The position numbers were made by a program, and so were the translations under genes. DNA of 64,000 bases from DASVBE01 sp963770375 (GTDB lineage Bacteria; Actinomycetota; Actinomycetes; Streptosporangiales; Streptosporangiaceae): positions 62,001 to 126,000 of the forward strand of contig CAVYPM010000014.1 in the NCBI GenBank assembly GCA_963770375.1, given 5' to 3'. The notes below the pieces were generated by a model. That model made no database searches. It was given only the letters and a program-made list of their open reading frames with translations, and was not told the DNA's origin. Below, one piece after another: positions 43,336-53,922 of the stretch; the stretch's first letter is position 1; the number at the start of each line of letters is the position of its first letter.

Positions 43336-44469
43336 TCAGGCGCCGAGGCGAATGGGCATCAGCAGGTAGCGGTAGTCGGGTTCGCCGTCGGGGTCCGGCT
43401 TGCCGGTGATGAGCGCGGGCTTGCCGGGCTCGGTGAACGAGATCCGCGCGGTGTCGGAGTCGATCGCGGTCAGCCCGTCGAGCAGGTACTGCGGGTTGAA
43501 CGCGATCGACAGGTCCTCGCCCTCGAAGCTGGCCTCCAGGACGTCCACGGCCTGGGCCTCGTCGCCGGTGCCGGCCTCGAGCACGAGCTGGCCGGGGCTG
43601 AAGGCGAGACGGACCGCGGTGTTGCGCTCGGCGACCAGGGCGACCCGCTTGACGGCCTCGGACAGCTGGCTGGCCGAGATCTCCGCGACGGACTTGACGT
43701 AGGTCGGCAGCAGAGCCTGGTAGCGGGGGAACTCGCCGCCGAGCAGCCGGGTGGTGGTCCGGCGGCCGGCGCCCTCGAAGCCGATCATCCCGTCACCGCC
43801 GGCGCCCTCCTCGCCGGGCAGCGCGAGCGCGATCGAGACCTCGGCGCCGGACGTCAGCGAGCGGGCGGTCTCGGCCAGGGCGCGGGCCGGCACCAGGACG
43901 GCGGCGGACAGGTCGTTCCTGGCTGGGTTCCACTTCAGCTCGCGGACCGCGAGCCGGTAGCGGTCGGTGGAGACCAGCGTGACGTGGTCGCCCTCGATCT
44001 CGATGCGTACGCCGGTCAGGGCGGGCAGCGTGTCGTCGCGGCCCGCCGCGGTGGCTGACTGGCTCACCGCGGTGGCGAACGCGTCGCTGCCGATGGTCCC
44101 GGCCGCGGGCGGCATCTCGGGCAGCGCCGGGTACTCGTCCTCCGGCATGGTCAGCAGGGTGAAGGTGGAGCTGCCGCAGGTGAGCACGGCCCGGGCACCG
44201 TCCGCGACGATCTGCACCGGGCGGCTGGGCAGGCTGCGGCTGATCTCCGCGAGCAGCCGTCCTGACACCAGGGCGCTGCCCTCCTCCTCGGCCGTCACCG
44301 GCACCTGGGCCTGGGCGGAGACGTCGTAGTCGAAGCTGGACAGGGTCAGCTCGGCGGCCGCGTGCAGCCGCATCCCGGCGAGGACCGGCACGGTCGGCCG
44401 GGCCGGGAGGGCACGGGCCGTCCACGCCACGGCCTCGGCCAGGACATCGCGTTCGACCTGGATTCTCAC
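43336..44469 (-). CDS. dnaN: DNA polymerase III beta sliding clamp
   Basis: A 377-residue clamp protein that holds the polymerase on DNA as a ring dimer. The three repeated domains can be traced: VERDVLAEAVAWTARALP at the start, DAFATAVSQSATAAGRDD near residue 125 and SASQLSEAVKRVALVAERN near 250; it ends LMPIRLG, the family signature. I chose the GTG at 44467-44469 (VRIQVERDVLAE) and not longer frames into the dnaA-dnaN gap. It lies 439 bases downstream of dnaA, a gap with DnaA boxes. Confidence 0.97.
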   Translation of the reverse strand: MRIQVERDVLAEAVAWTARALPARPTVPVLAGMRLHAAAELTLSSFDYDVSAQAQVPVTAEEEGSALVSGRLLAEISRSLPSRPVQIVADGARAVLTCGSSTFTLLTMPEDEYPALPEMPPAAGTIGSDAFATAVSQSATAAGRDDTLPALTGVRIEIEGDHVTLVSTDRYRLAVRELKWNPARNDLSAAVLVPARALAETARSLTSGAEVSIALALPGEEGAGGDGMIGFEGAGRRTTTRLLGGEFPRYQALLPTYVKSVAEISASQLSEAVKRVALVAERNTAVRLAFSPGQLVLEAGTGDEAQAVDVLEASFEGEDLSIAFNPQYLLDGLTAIDSDTARISFTEPGKPALITGKPDPDGEPDYRYLLMPIRLGA

Positions 44470-44908
44470 GGGAGTACTGCCTTCCGGTTGGGCTATGCGT
44501 GCCAGCGGGCCGGGTGCGCGGTGCGCTTCGGGCCGCGCGGTGCCTGCTTGGTACTTGGAAGCTGATTCATATAAAGCTCGGTAGTAGTCATAGGGACGGT
44601 GGAAGCTGGGGAGAACATGGCTTCCCGCAGGCCAGAACGGGTTCCGGTACCCACAGTGGCTGTGCTGTTCGCCTTTGACGGGTGGGCGGCGGTGTGGGTA
44701 CCGCCGCGGCACGAGTTCGTTGCCTGGCGGTTACCCACCAGCCATGCTGAGTTGTCCAACGGCTGTCCCAAGACAATCCACAGAGTTGTCCACAGCCTGT
44801 GTGCACTGATTGTCGGGCGGGCCATTGAAATGTCGGCCTTCATCCGGGCAAAGCCGGCGCCGCTGCGGCCGGTGCTGGTGATTCGGCCGGTGCCGGTGCT
44901 GGTTCTGT
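44470..44908. other. dnaA-dnaN gap, putative oriC
   Basis: No gene. A cluster of DnaA-box-like 9-mers is at 44752-44760 (TTGTCCAAC), 44774-44782 (CAATCCACA) and 44786-44794 (TTGTCCACA, the high-GC consensus), with TTACCCACC at 44731. This is the usual place of oriC in actinomycetes. There are fewer clear boxes than in Streptomyces origins, so extent and strength are unsure. Confidence 0.65.
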
Positions 44909-46580
44909 TCATCCCGACCGCGCCTGCTGCTTGATCCGGTTGGTGAGTTCGGTGACCTGGTTGTAAATCGACCGGCGCTCGGCCATCAGCGAGCGGATCT
45001 TCCGGTCCGCGTGCATGACCGTGGTGTGGTCGCGGCCGCCGAACTGCTGGCCGATCTTGGGCAGCGACAGATCGGTCAGCTCGCGGCACAGGTACATCGC
45101 GATCTGCCGGGCGGTGACGAGCACGCGTGATCGTGACGTGCCGCACAGATCGTCGATCGACAGGCCGAAGTACGAGGCGGTCTGGCCCATGATCGTCGAG
45201 GCGGTGATCTCCGGGCCCTGAGCCTCGGGGATCAGGTCCTTGAGGACGATCTCGGCGAGCTGGAGGTCGACCGTCTGGCGGTTGAGGCTGGCGAACGCGG
45301 TGACCCGGATCAGGGCGCCCTCGAGCTCGCGGATGTTGGTGGAGATGCGGGAGGCGATGTACTCCAGGGCCTCGGGCGGCGCGTTGAGGCCTTCCTGGAC
45401 GGCCTTCTTGCGGAGGATCGCGATCCGGGTCTCCAGCTCGGGCGGCTGGACGTCGGTCAGCAGGCCCCACTCGAACCGGCTGCGCAGCCTGTCCTCCAGG
45501 GTGACCAGGCGCTTCGGCGCACGGTCGCTGGAGATGACGATCTGCTTGCTGGCGTTGTGCAGGGTGTTGAACGTGTGGAAGAACTCCTCCTGGGTTCCTT
45601 CCTTGTTCTCCAGGAACTGGATGTCGTCCACCAGGAGGACGTCCACGTCGCGGTAGCGGCGGCGGAAGCCGTCCTGCTTGCCGTCGCGGATCATGTTGAT
45701 GAAATCGTTGGTGAACTCTTCCGAGCTCACGTAGCGCACGCGGATGCCCTGATAGAGGCTCTGTGCGTAATGGCCGATCGCGTGCAGCAGGTGCGTCTTG
45801 CCCAGCCCGGAGTCGCCGTAGACGAAGAGCGGGTTGTAGGCCTTGGCGGGAGCTTCGGCGACCGCGACGGCGGCAGCGTGGGCAAACCTGTTGCTGGAGC
45901 CGATGACGAAGGTCTCGAAGGTGTACTTCGGGTTGAGCCTCGTCTGGCCGGGGCGGGGGGCGCCGGCCAGGCCGCCCTGCGGGCCGAGGCCGGAGCTGTG
46001 GCCGTGCCCTGGGCCGGTGCCGAGAGCGCCGAGGCCGGTGACCGGGGCCTTGGCCGGGCTGGCCGGGGGTGGACATCGGGCGCGGCCGGCCGGTGACCGG
46101 GTCGATGCCGCCGCTGCTGAGTCCGCCAGCACTGAGGTCCGCCCGCGCTGAGGGGGGCGTCGGGCTCCTGGCCGTGGCGGTGGTCCATGGGCGGGCCGCC
46201 GCCCGGCCGGCGGGCTGGCCGCGGTCGGTGCCGGGCTGGCCGAGGCCGGTGCCGTCGCGGCCGCCAAGGTCGCGCCCGCGGTCCAGATCGCGGTCCCGGT
46301 CCGGGGAGGGCAGCGAGGAGATCACCGCCGGGTCGACGGTGACCGCCAGCTGGATGCTGCGGCCCAGCTCTCTCGAAAGCGCGTTGGTGATCAGCGAGCG
46401 GAGCCGGGTTTCCAGCTGCTCCTTGACGAACTCGTTGGGCGTGGCGATCAGGGCGGTGTTCTCGACCAGCCCGAGCGGGCGGGTGAGCTGCAGCCAGGCC
46501 CGCTGGGCCGGCTCGATGTGCATCTCGGCGAGCTCATCCAGGGACCGGGCCCACACTGCCGCGAGGTCTGCTTCGCTCAT
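44909..46580 (-). CDS. dnaA: Replication initiator DnaA, broken by a 1-base shift in the linker
   Basis: Two frames make one DnaA of about 556 residues. From 46580 the N-terminal domain I reads VWARSLDELAEMHIEPAQRA, then a long Pro/Gly/Arg linker; after a shift near the G5 run at 46065-46069 the other frame continues with NPKYTFETFVIGSSNRFAHA, GDSGLGKTHLLHAIG (Walker A), DVLLVDDIQFLENKE (Walker B) and CRELTDLSLPKIGQQFGGRD, the DNA-binding signature. Skipping one base joins them. Since DnaA is essential, a sequence error is the likeliest cause. Boxes at 46624-46632 and 46733-46741 in its leader suggest autoregulation. Confidence 0.93.
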
Positions 46581-47199
46581 CGGCTATCCACCTCGCGCCC
46601 GCCCCCACATACGATCAACAGGTTTTTCCACAGGTTGTGCACGTCGTTACCCGCCCCGTGATGCTCCTTCACTGCCGGCGGCTGGTCTCTAGGCAGCTAA
46701 CGGCCCCCGGGAACGCTCACCACCAGGGACCGCTATCCACAGCCTAGGCCCCGTCCTGCCGGAGTGCTGCACAAACCGTAGCGATGGCGGGCCCACGCCC
46801 ACCACTTCCACCGCTGTCAGCGCTTGCCTCAAGCGGCTCACCTCCACCACTCCGCTAAATCCACCTCCGCGGGGGGCCACACACTCCCAGCTCAGCTGGC
46901 CCAGTTCCGGCGGCCTGCGCCCGTCACTCTCACCTAACCGAGCCCAGCCCTGATCGGACCAACTCCTACCCGCGGCTCAGTCGGCTAGTCCCGGAAGCCG
47001 GCTTCCGGCCCCACGCGGCCCACCTCCCCACCTGCGGTTGGCCCTGGGCCCGGCCGGCGGGCCAGTGCTCCGTTTGACCGGCAGCGGGCTGGCGGCTAAC
47101 GTTCATTGGTCCGGTAACCCCGGCGCCAGTACCCCCTGGGCAGGTTCAGGCTGGGTCTGCGCCCGGCAGCAGCCTGCACCCTTTGATCTGGAGCCCCCA
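46581..47199. other. Promoter region between dnaA and rpmH
   Basis: About 620 bases between divergent genes. DnaA-box-like sites: TTTTCCACA (46624-46632), TTGTGCACG (46635-46643) and CTATCCACA (46733-46741), the placing expected for DnaA autoregulation. No coding frame of quality is seen; the rest holds the rpmH promoter, not pinned. Confidence 0.6.
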
Positions 47200-47337
47200 G
47201 TGAGCAAGCGTACGTTCCAGCCGAACAACCGCCGCCGTGCGAAGACGCATGGCTTCCGGCTGCGCATGCGCACCCGGGCCGGCCGCGCGGTGCTGGCCGC
47301 CCGGCGCCGCAAGGGGCGCGAACGGGTCAGTGTCTGA
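47200..47337 (+). CDS. rpmH: Ribosomal protein bL34
   Basis: A 45-residue basic protein of the large subunit. SKRTFQPNNRRRAKTHGFRL (residues 2-21) and the end RRRKGRERVSV are the L34 signature, and length is standard. The GTG at 47200-47202 was chosen, with GGAG nine bases before; a longer frame upstream is spurious. It heads the rpmH-rnpA-yidD-yidC-jag-rsmG group, divergent from dnaA. Confidence 0.97.
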   Translation: MSKRTFQPNNRRRAKTHGFRLRMRTRAGRAVLAARRRKGRERVSV

Positions 47338-47389
47338 CCATCGGGCCTTGACCCGCCTTCGGGCGGTTGGCCCCCGGCGGTGATCGCCG

Positions 47390-47752
47390 ATGCTCCCCGC
47401 GGCCGCGCGTATGCGCAGGCGGGCGGACTTTGAAGAGGTCAGGCAGCACGGCCGCACGGCCGGGCGGCGGCTGCTGAGCGGCCGCCTGCTGCTCCGGCCG
47501 GATAATGACGAGCCGGCCCGGGTCGGTTTCACGGTCAGCCGGGCCGTCGGCCCGGCGGTGATCCGCAACCGGGTCCGCCGTCGGCTCCGTCACCTGGTCC
47601 GCGGGTATCTGCCCTCGCTCCCTGACGGTAGCCTGCTAGTGGTGCGTGCCCACCCGCGGGCCGCGACCGCACGCCAGGCGGATCTTGCCGCTGAGCTCGA
47701 CCTGGTACTCGTCACACTGCTCCGGCGGCAAGGTGAGGCGCTGCCCCGGTGA
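47390..47752 (+). CDS. rnpA: Ribonuclease P protein component
   Basis: A 120-residue protein helping RNase P RNA process tRNA precursors. RMRRRADFEEVRQHG (residues 7-21) and GFTVSRAVGPAVIRNRVRRRLRHL, quoted as GFTVSRAVG and RNRVRRRLRHL, are the family motifs with the RNR box. It follows rpmH by 52 bases. Its stop overlaps the yidD GTG by 4 bases (47749-47752). Confidence 0.97.
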   Translation: MLPAAARMRRRADFEEVRQHGRTAGRRLLSGRLLLRPDNDEPARVGFTVSRAVGPAVIRNRVRRRLRHLVRGYLPSLPDGSLLVVRAHPRAATARQADLAAELDLVLVTLLRRQGEALPR

Positions 47753-48129
47753 ACACAACAGCACGAGATGACACCCGGGCCCGGCCGTCGTCGGCCGCCG
47801 GGCAGTCACCGGCTGCCCCATCACCGGCTGCCCTGTCACCGGCCGGACGGCTGTCGCTGGCCGCCCGGGCGATGGCGCTGGCCATTACTGGCTACCGGCG
47901 CTTTATCAGCCCGGTCATGCTGCCGCACTGCCGGTTCGAGCCCTCGTGCAGTGCCTATGCCCTGGAGGCTGTGCAGCGGCACGGCGCGCTGCGCGGTGGC
48001 TGGCTGGCCATCCGGCGGCTGAGCCGCTGCCACCCGTTCCACCGCGGCGGCCTTGACCCGGTCCCCGACCGCGTCGGGCGCGCTGCTGGTCGCGCGGCGT
48101 CGATGACATCACAAGGAGCAAGCCGGTGA
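47749..48129 (+). CDS. yidD: Membrane protein insertion efficiency factor YidD
   Basis: A 126-residue protein. ALAITGYRRFISPVMLPHCR and FEPSCSAYALEAV (residues about 42-75) with the Cys-His-Cys pattern, then LAIRRLSRCHPFHRGGLDPV, are the YidD (DUF37) hallmark. The N-terminal 35 residues are a Pro/Ala/Ser-rich extension. It is tied to rnpA and yidC by 4-base overlaps, so expression is coupled with the insertase. It helps YidC-dependent insertion. Confidence 0.95.
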   Translation: MNTTARDDTRARPSSAAGQSPAAPSPAALSPAGRLSLAARAMALAITGYRRFISPVMLPHCRFEPSCSAYALEAVQRHGALRGGWLAIRRLSRCHPFHRGGLDPVPDRVGRAAGRAASMTSQGASR

Positions 48130-49467
48130 ATCCGCTTAACGCCCTATACGAGGCTGTGGCCTGGGTCTTCAAGCAGATCTATGCCGTGATCAGCCCGATC
48201 TTCGGCGACTCCAGCGGATGGACCTGGGCGCTGACGATCGTCCTGCTCGTGGCGCTGATGCGGCTGATCATGGTGCCGCTGTTCATCAAGCAGATGCACA
48301 CCACGCGGCGGATGACGGCGCTCGCGCCGCAGATGACCGCGCTGCGCAAGAAGTACAAGAACGACAAGCAGACGCTCAACACCGAGATGATGAAGCTGTA
48401 CCAGGAGGCGGGCGTCAACCCGCTGATGGGCTGCCTCCCGGTGGTTGCGCAGCTGCCGATGTTCTTCGCGCTGTTCAGCGTGCTGCGGGCGATCGCGGAG
48501 TGGCAGCCGGGGGACCCGCCCAAGTACGGCCTGACCACCGCCATGATGGAGAGCGCCCAGCACGCCAAGATCCTCGGTGTCACGATCGCGGACAAGTTCC
48601 TGTCCAGCAGCACGCCGCTGCACGCCAAGATCGTGATCCTGTTCGCGGTGGTGGTCAGCATGATCACGACCTACCTGACCGTGCGGCAGAGCATGAAGCG
48701 CGGCATGATGCCCACCACGCCCGATAGCCCGATGGGCAACTCGCAGAAGTACATGGCGTACATCATGCCGTTCTTCGCCCTGTCGGGCCTGTACTGGCCG
48801 TTCGGCCTGGTCCTGTACTGGGTGACCACCAACCTGTGGACGCTGGGCCAGCAGTACGTGCTGTTCACCAAGTTCCCCGCGCCCACCGTGCCGGGCACGG
48901 CAGGAAGCGGAAGCACGCCGGTGATCACGACGGCCAAACCATCGCTCCGGCCGGGCCCGGGCCGCGGCCGCAAGACTGATCCGCCCCCGGCCGGCCAGCC
49001 GGGCGACGCCAAGACCGGCGGCCAGGCTCCGGCTGACGGCAAGCCCACGGTCGGCGGCAAGCCGGTCGGCTCGGCGTCCGGCAAGCCCGCCAGCACGGCC
49101 CGTCCCGCGGCCGGTCAGCAGGCCCGCAAGCCGGCCGCCAGCAGCCCGTCCGGTCAGGCCCAGGGCAACGGCGGCCAGGCCGCCCGCAAGCCGGCTGCGT
49201 CCGGCGGCAAGCCGCGCGGCGTCCGGGAAGCCCGCGGCTGGCAGCAAGCCGGCCTCGTCGCGGCCGATGGGCCCGTCCCGCCCGGTCACCAGCAGCCGGC
49301 CGGCCGCGGCGAACGGGTCGGACAACGGCAGCGATGGCCGTGGCGGTATGCTCCGGCGCCTCGGCCTCGGCCGTTCGGAGCCGGCTCCGGAGCAGCCGGC
49401 CGAGCCCGACGTTAAGCTCGTCAGGCAGCAGCGGCAGCGGCAGTCCCGCAGCAAGCGCAAGGGATAG
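48126..49467 (+). CDS. yidC: Membrane insertase YidC/Oxa1, tail out of frame by one base
   Basis: A Sec-linked insertase of about 446 residues after correction. The core has TM helix LTIVLLVALMRLIMVPLF with the conserved Arg at about residue 47, then the cytoplasmic hairpin KYKNDKQTLNTEMMKLYQEA, LMGCLPVVAQLPMFFALF and two later spans ending YWVTTNLWTLGQQYVL. The C-terminal tail is a Pro/Gly/Lys-rich linker; near 49210-49220 one base is extra, and the native end in the other frame is QRQRQSRSKRKG to the TAG at 49465, a basic tail typical of the family. In the frame as given the protein would end at 49415 with an unusual tail. Error likely. Confidence 0.93.
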
Positions 49468-49551
49468 ACCGGCAGGGCCCATCGCCCCGGAGACGGTCGC
49501 CGGCGCTAGGCGCTGCTTGCCAGGTTGATCCCAGAGCAGGAGGACGCGGCA

Positions 49552-50175
49552 GTGACGCAAGGGGAAAACGCGGTCGCCGAACCGTTCGGTGCTTCAGCAG
49601 CGGATGAGGCAATCGCGGAGCCGGAAGCCGCCCCGGTTGACGGCGAGGCCGGTCCCGGCGAGCCCGCCGAGGACGGCAACGGCGAGGCCGGCCCGGAGGC
49701 GTCAGCCCGGCCGTCGGCTGCGGACCTGGAGAACGAGGGCGAGATAGCCGCCGACTACATCGAGGGCCTGCTCGACGTGGCCGACCTCGACGGCGACATC
49801 GACATGGATGTCGAAGGCGACCGCGCGATGGTCTCGGTGGTCGGCGCGACCCTCAGCGAGCTCGTCGGCCCCCGCGGCGAGGTCCTGGAGGCGCTCCAGG
49901 AACTGACCCGGCTCGCCGTGCACCGCCAGACCGGCGCCCGCACCCGGGTCATGCTCGACGTCGGCGGTTACCGTAAGCGCCGCAAGGAGGAGCTGACCGA
50001 GACCGGCCAGGCCGCCGCCGACGAGGTGAAGCGCACCGGCGTGGCCAAGAAGCTGTCGGCGATGAACCCCTTCGAGCGCAAGGTCGTGCACGACGCAGTC
50101 GCCGCCGCGGGCCTCCGCAGCGAGTCCGAGGGCGAGGAGCCCGACCGCCGCGTGGTGGTCCTGCCCGCTAGCTAG
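49552..50175 (+). CDS. jag: Jag/KhpB-like RNA-binding protein
   Basis: A 207-residue protein downstream of yidC. The N-terminal 50 residues are acidic and disordered. From LENEGEIAADYIEGLLDVAD follows a KH-II domain with GPRGEVLEALQELTRLAVH, then the R3H domain with GGYRKRRKEEL and MNPFERKVVHDAVA, the R-x3-H being FERKVVHDAV. Such proteins bind RNA and influence cell elongation in partnership with KhpA. I chose the GTG at 49552-49554 since AGGAGG is eight bases upstream. rsmG follows 6 bases later. Confidence 0.95.
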   Translation: MTQGENAVAEPFGASAADEAIAEPEAAPVDGEAGPGEPAEDGNGEAGPEASARPSAADLENEGEIAADYIEGLLDVADLDGDIDMDVEGDRAMVSVVGATLSELVGPRGEVLEALQELTRLAVHRQTGARTRVMLDVGGYRKRRKEELTETGQAAADEVKRTGVAKKLSAMNPFERKVVHDAVAAAGLRSESEGEEPDRRVVVLPAS

Positions 50176-50181
50176 GCCTCA

Positions 50182-51057
50182 GTGGTCCTCCCCGAGCCGC
50201 CAATCCCGCCGGCGCAGCCCGTGCCCTCTGCCGGTTCCCCCGGCGTACCGCCGGAGGGGCAGCCGGCGGTGCCGATGCCACCCGGGGTGCCGCCCGTGCC
50301 TGCCGCGGCGGCCGGGCTTTTCGGTCAGGCACTACCCAAGATCATTCGGTACGCAGCCCTCCTGGCTGGACCCGCCATCGACCGCGGTCTGCTTGGCCCG
50401 GCGGAGGCAGAGCGTCTGTGGGACCGGCACCTGCTCAACTGCGCGGCGGTAGCGGAGCTGGTCCCCTCGCCGAGCTCGCTGGTGGATCTCGGCTCCGGCC
50501 CCGGGCTGCCCGGCGTGGTCCTGGCCGTGCTGCTCCCCGACGTGTCGGTGACGCTGCTCGAGCCCATGGCCAGACGGGCCGACTTCCTGCGTGAGTGCGT
50601 GACCGAGCTCGACCTGGCGAACGCCACCGTGCTGCGCGGCCGCGCCGAGGACCTGGCCGGCCAGATCGGGGCTGATGTCGTCACCGCCCGGGCCGTCGCC
50701 CCGCTGGAGAAGCTGGCCGGCCTGGCCGTCGGCCTGGTTCGTCCCGGCGGCCTGATCCTCGCCATCAAGGGCGCCGGCGCAGCGGCCGAAGTAGCCCGCG
50801 CCCGGCCCGCCCTCCGCCGGCTTGGCGCCACAGAAGTCGAGGTAAGGAGCGCCGGGAGCGGTATCGTCAATCCGGCGGCCACTGTGGTGACTTTCACGGC
50901 CCGGCCGCCTTCCAGCCGCTCAGGTCGTCCCCGCCAGGACGGCTCGTACCCCGGTCAGCAAACCTCCGCCAGAGCCCGTGGCCAGCGAGGCCGCGGAACC
51001 CCCGCCCCACGCCGGACCACCGCAACCCGCAACCGTGGACGCCAAGCCCCCGGCTAA
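50182..51057 (+). CDS. rsmG: 16S rRNA (guanine-527-N7) methyltransferase
   Basis: A 291-residue protein, longer than the usual 210-240 because of a Pro-rich start (residues 1-38) and a basic, Arg/Ser/Gly-rich tail (about 240-291). The core has LWDRHLLNCAAVAELVP near residue 74, LVDLGSGPGLPGVVLAV near 95 as the SAM motif and LRGRAEDLA, then TARAVAPLEKLAGLA. It methylates G527 of 16S rRNA with SAM; loss gives low-level streptomycin resistance in other bacteria. The GTG start follows jag by 6 bases. Confidence 0.95.
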   Translation: MVLPEPPIPPAQPVPSAGSPGVPPEGQPAVPMPPGVPPVPAAAAGLFGQALPKIIRYAALLAGPAIDRGLLGPAEAERLWDRHLLNCAAVAELVPSPSSLVDLGSGPGLPGVVLAVLLPDVSVTLLEPMARRADFLRECVTELDLANATVLRGRAEDLAGQIGADVVTARAVAPLEKLAGLAVGLVRPGGLILAIKGAGAAAEVARARPALRRLGATEVEVRSAGSGIVNPAATVVTFTARPPSSRSGRPRQDGSYPGQQTSARARGQRGRGTPAPRRTTATRNRGRQAPG

Positions 51058-51082
51058 CCCAGTCGGCCATCGCCCACCCGCC

Positions 51083-51127
51083 AGCCAGCCGGGTGGCAGC
51101 CAGCCGGGTGCTAGCCAGCCGGGTGCT
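51083..51127 (+). repeat. 15-bp tandem repeat, three copies
   Basis: Unit AGCCAGCCGGGTGCT at 51083, 51098 and 51113, with two changes in copy one. Encodes repeated SQPGA in the Pro-rich stretch. Confidence 0.85.
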
Positions 51128-51884
51128 GACCAGTCAGGTCAGCTGGCCGCCAGCCGGCCAGATCGCCCGCCGCTTCCTGTGCCCTGCCGGGCCCGGCCGC
51201 CAGCCCGGCCCCAGATCCACTCCCGCAGGCCGGCTCGCCCCGGCCCACCCCAGGCCAGCCCCAGCAACGGCGGCCCCGCCCGGAGGAGAGCAGCGCGATG
51301 ACGGCGTCCGCGCCAGGCCTAGGCTGGCCCGCGCAGCACCCACCCCGTCGTTCCCCTGCTCCTGGCCATCCGGGGCCTACCTCTGAAGAGCCTCCCCCGG
51401 ACGCCGGTGAGCCCGCTCTGGCTTCCGGGCAGCCCACCTCTGCTGCCGGCCAGCCCGCCGCCTCGCGGACAATACCGACTATCGGCCAGTCAGCCTCTGG
51501 TCCCGGGCCAGCGTCTGGCCCCGTCTCGGTCCCGGTCAGCCGCGCTGCTTCGCCGCTGGTCAGTCCGGCGTCTGCCGCTGGTCAGTCGGCCTGCTCCGGT
51601 CAGCCGTCTGCTGGGTCAGCCGCGTCTCGGCTCCCGGTCGGCCCGCGTCTGCTCCCGGTCAGTCTGGCCCGGCCCTTGGCCGGCACGCTTTGTCGTCCAC
51701 AGGTTCTCCGCCTACTGTGCCTTCGCGAGCTGACCGCATGGCCAGGAGGTCGGCACACCCTGACGTGCCCCGTTCGGCCTACCCGTACGACCTGTCGTGG
51801 CCGGCCCCTCCGCCCGCCCCGCCCAGTAACGCAGCAGCCCCACCAGCCGGGTCCGCTCTGTCCACAGCCGGGTCATCCTCGGCC

Positions 51885-51929
51885 CGGGCCGCCCTCCGCC
51901 GGGCCGCCCTCTGCCGGGCCGCCCTCCAC
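51885..51929 (+). repeat. 15-bp GC-rich tandem repeat, three copies
   Basis: CGGGCCGCCCTCCGC and close variants repeat three times, encoding GPPSA-type units in one frame of the Pro-rich stretch. Confidence 0.7.
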
Positions 51930-52226
51930 CCCGGCTCAGGACACCGCGCCGACAACGCCACGAGCCGAAACCGGCCTCGGCTGGCCAGCCATCACCCGGG
52001 CCGGCCACCCGGCAGGCCCGCCGCGCTTCGACGGGCCTCCACAGCCCGCCCCACCTCATCACCCCGATGCTTCGCTGACCAGCCCCTCGCAGAGCGCACT
52101 CCCCGCCTCAGCCGCCCCACCCGGTCCTACCGGTGTCTCTTCGGCTATCCCGGCGGCCCCAGTTGCTCCCTCGCCGATCGTCCCCACACAAGCTTCAACG
52201 CCAGGACTGACCGGCTTCCCCCAGGC

Positions 52227-52235
52227 TGTGGATAA
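52227..52235 (-). other. Consensus DnaA box within the Pro-rich stretch
   Basis: TTATCCACA on the minus strand, the exact classic box. One-mismatch relatives lie nearby: TCGTCCACA (51693), CTGTCCACA (51858) and CTATCCACA (52315). Whether DnaA binds here is unknown. Confidence 0.5.
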
Positions 52236-53908
52236 CCCGGCAGTCCATCTCCCACCGCGCGCACTAACACCTGAGGTGGATCCAGCTCAGCGGGCCTCTG
52301 CCGGCCCTGCCGACCTATCCACAGGCCAGACCGAACCACCGACTGGCCAGCCAGCGGCGCTCGTAAATCCGTCTGCTGCTCCGCCCGGTTGGCCGGGACA
52401 ACACCCCGGCCAACCAGCCTCGCCGCCCATGCCGCCCACCACGCCGCATCGGCCCGCCCCATCGCCAGAAACCCGGACACCATCAGCCCCGGCGACATCG
52501 GCAGGCTCGCCTTCGGCGTCACGCCAATCGGTCCCGGCTAGCCCTGCCCCGCCGGTCCCCCCGGCAGCCCCAGCACCAGACCCTCCTCTGGTTGGAACCG
52601 GTTCCAATTCCGTCCGCCGGCCCGGCAAACCCAGCCAGCAACGAGCCCGGTCCCAGGCACCTCATGCCTCCCGGCATACACCCACGCTCGCCCGGTCACC
52701 CCTACCCGGCCGAGCCAGCCCCATCGCCCACGGCCGTCAGCTCACCGTCGTTGCCGCCATCTGATGGGACGCCCTACGAGGCAATCGCTGGCCAACCTCC
52801 AGCGGGCGTCTCGTTTGAAACCGATGCCCCGGGCCCGATACCACCGATGCCACCCGGAGCGGTCCAGTCTGAGAGAGTGCAGTCCGGGCCAGTGCCGTCC
52901 GGGCCGATATCGCCCGTGCCCGCCACCGCCGAGCCCGGTGATGCCGCCGCCGGGAGCCCCAACTGCAGTCGTCTCGTCCGCACCAGGACGCTCGATGCAG
53001 ACTCCCGAACGATCCGCTCCGGACCTGTCATCCCCGAGCTTGCCGCCCCCGGCACTCGCTCCCGGGCCGTTGGTTCCCGGATCTGTCGTCTCCTGGAGTG
53101 CCGACGCCATACCGGCCACTGTCGGGAGACCCGGCCGCGGCGATCCCGTCAGCAGGGCCATCACCTCAGGCGGCCCCGTCCACAGGGCTTCCGTCTGCGG
53201 GAAAGCCGGGTACGGCGATGCCGCCCTATGGGGCACCGGGGACGACCGGTTCGGCTGGACCCGTTCTGCCGCCGGAGTCCTGGCCGTACTCGCCGGAATC
53301 GATGCCCTACCAGCCGACCACCAGGCCGCCATCCGGGCTTCCGGGCAACGTCAGCGTGCCGGGAACCCAGACGCCGGGCCCAGTCCAGTTCGGCTCCGGG
53401 TCGCCGGGCTCTGCGCCGCCCGGTAGCGTTCAGACGAGTAATACCGACCAACCAGGAACTGGACAGCCAGGCATCGTGGAATCAGGTTCTGGCCCAATGG
53501 GCACGGGACAGGCGGGTGGGCCATGGTGGGCGCCGGCCGGTCAGCATCAGCCAGCACCGCATTCGCCGGGAAGTCCCGGGGGACTGGAACCTGAGCTTGC
53601 CGGGAGGCTTGGCTCCACGCCGCCGCCAGGACCGCCTTCGCTGGTGCCGCCCCCGCCTCCGGTGCCCTCACCGGTAGTCTCGCCGGAGGTGTCCTCGCCA
53701 GGGATACCGAATCCCGGGTGGCCGGGCACCGGGCTCACCGGGCCAGGACAGCCAGGGCCGGAGCCGCCAGGGGCGCCGCCGTTCGGGACGCCGACTGCGG
53801 TGCCGCCGTATGGGGGGCAACCCGCCGGAAATGCTGACCCATGGACTGGACCCCCGGTGCGTCACCCGTCCCCCGCGGCACCAATGCCCCAGGCTGGATC
53901 TGGCGTGG

Positions 53909-53922
53909 TTTCACGTGAAACA
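53909..53922. other. parS site
   Basis: Perfect GTTTCACGTGAAAC, the ParB-binding centromere sequence, 55 bases upstream of the parA start. Confidence 0.95.

Noticed and set aside
44599..44934. A 111-codon frame in the dnaA-dnaN gap
   Set aside because: It spans DnaA-box-like sequences and overlaps the dnaA end; no family pattern, so treated as non-coding origin DNA.
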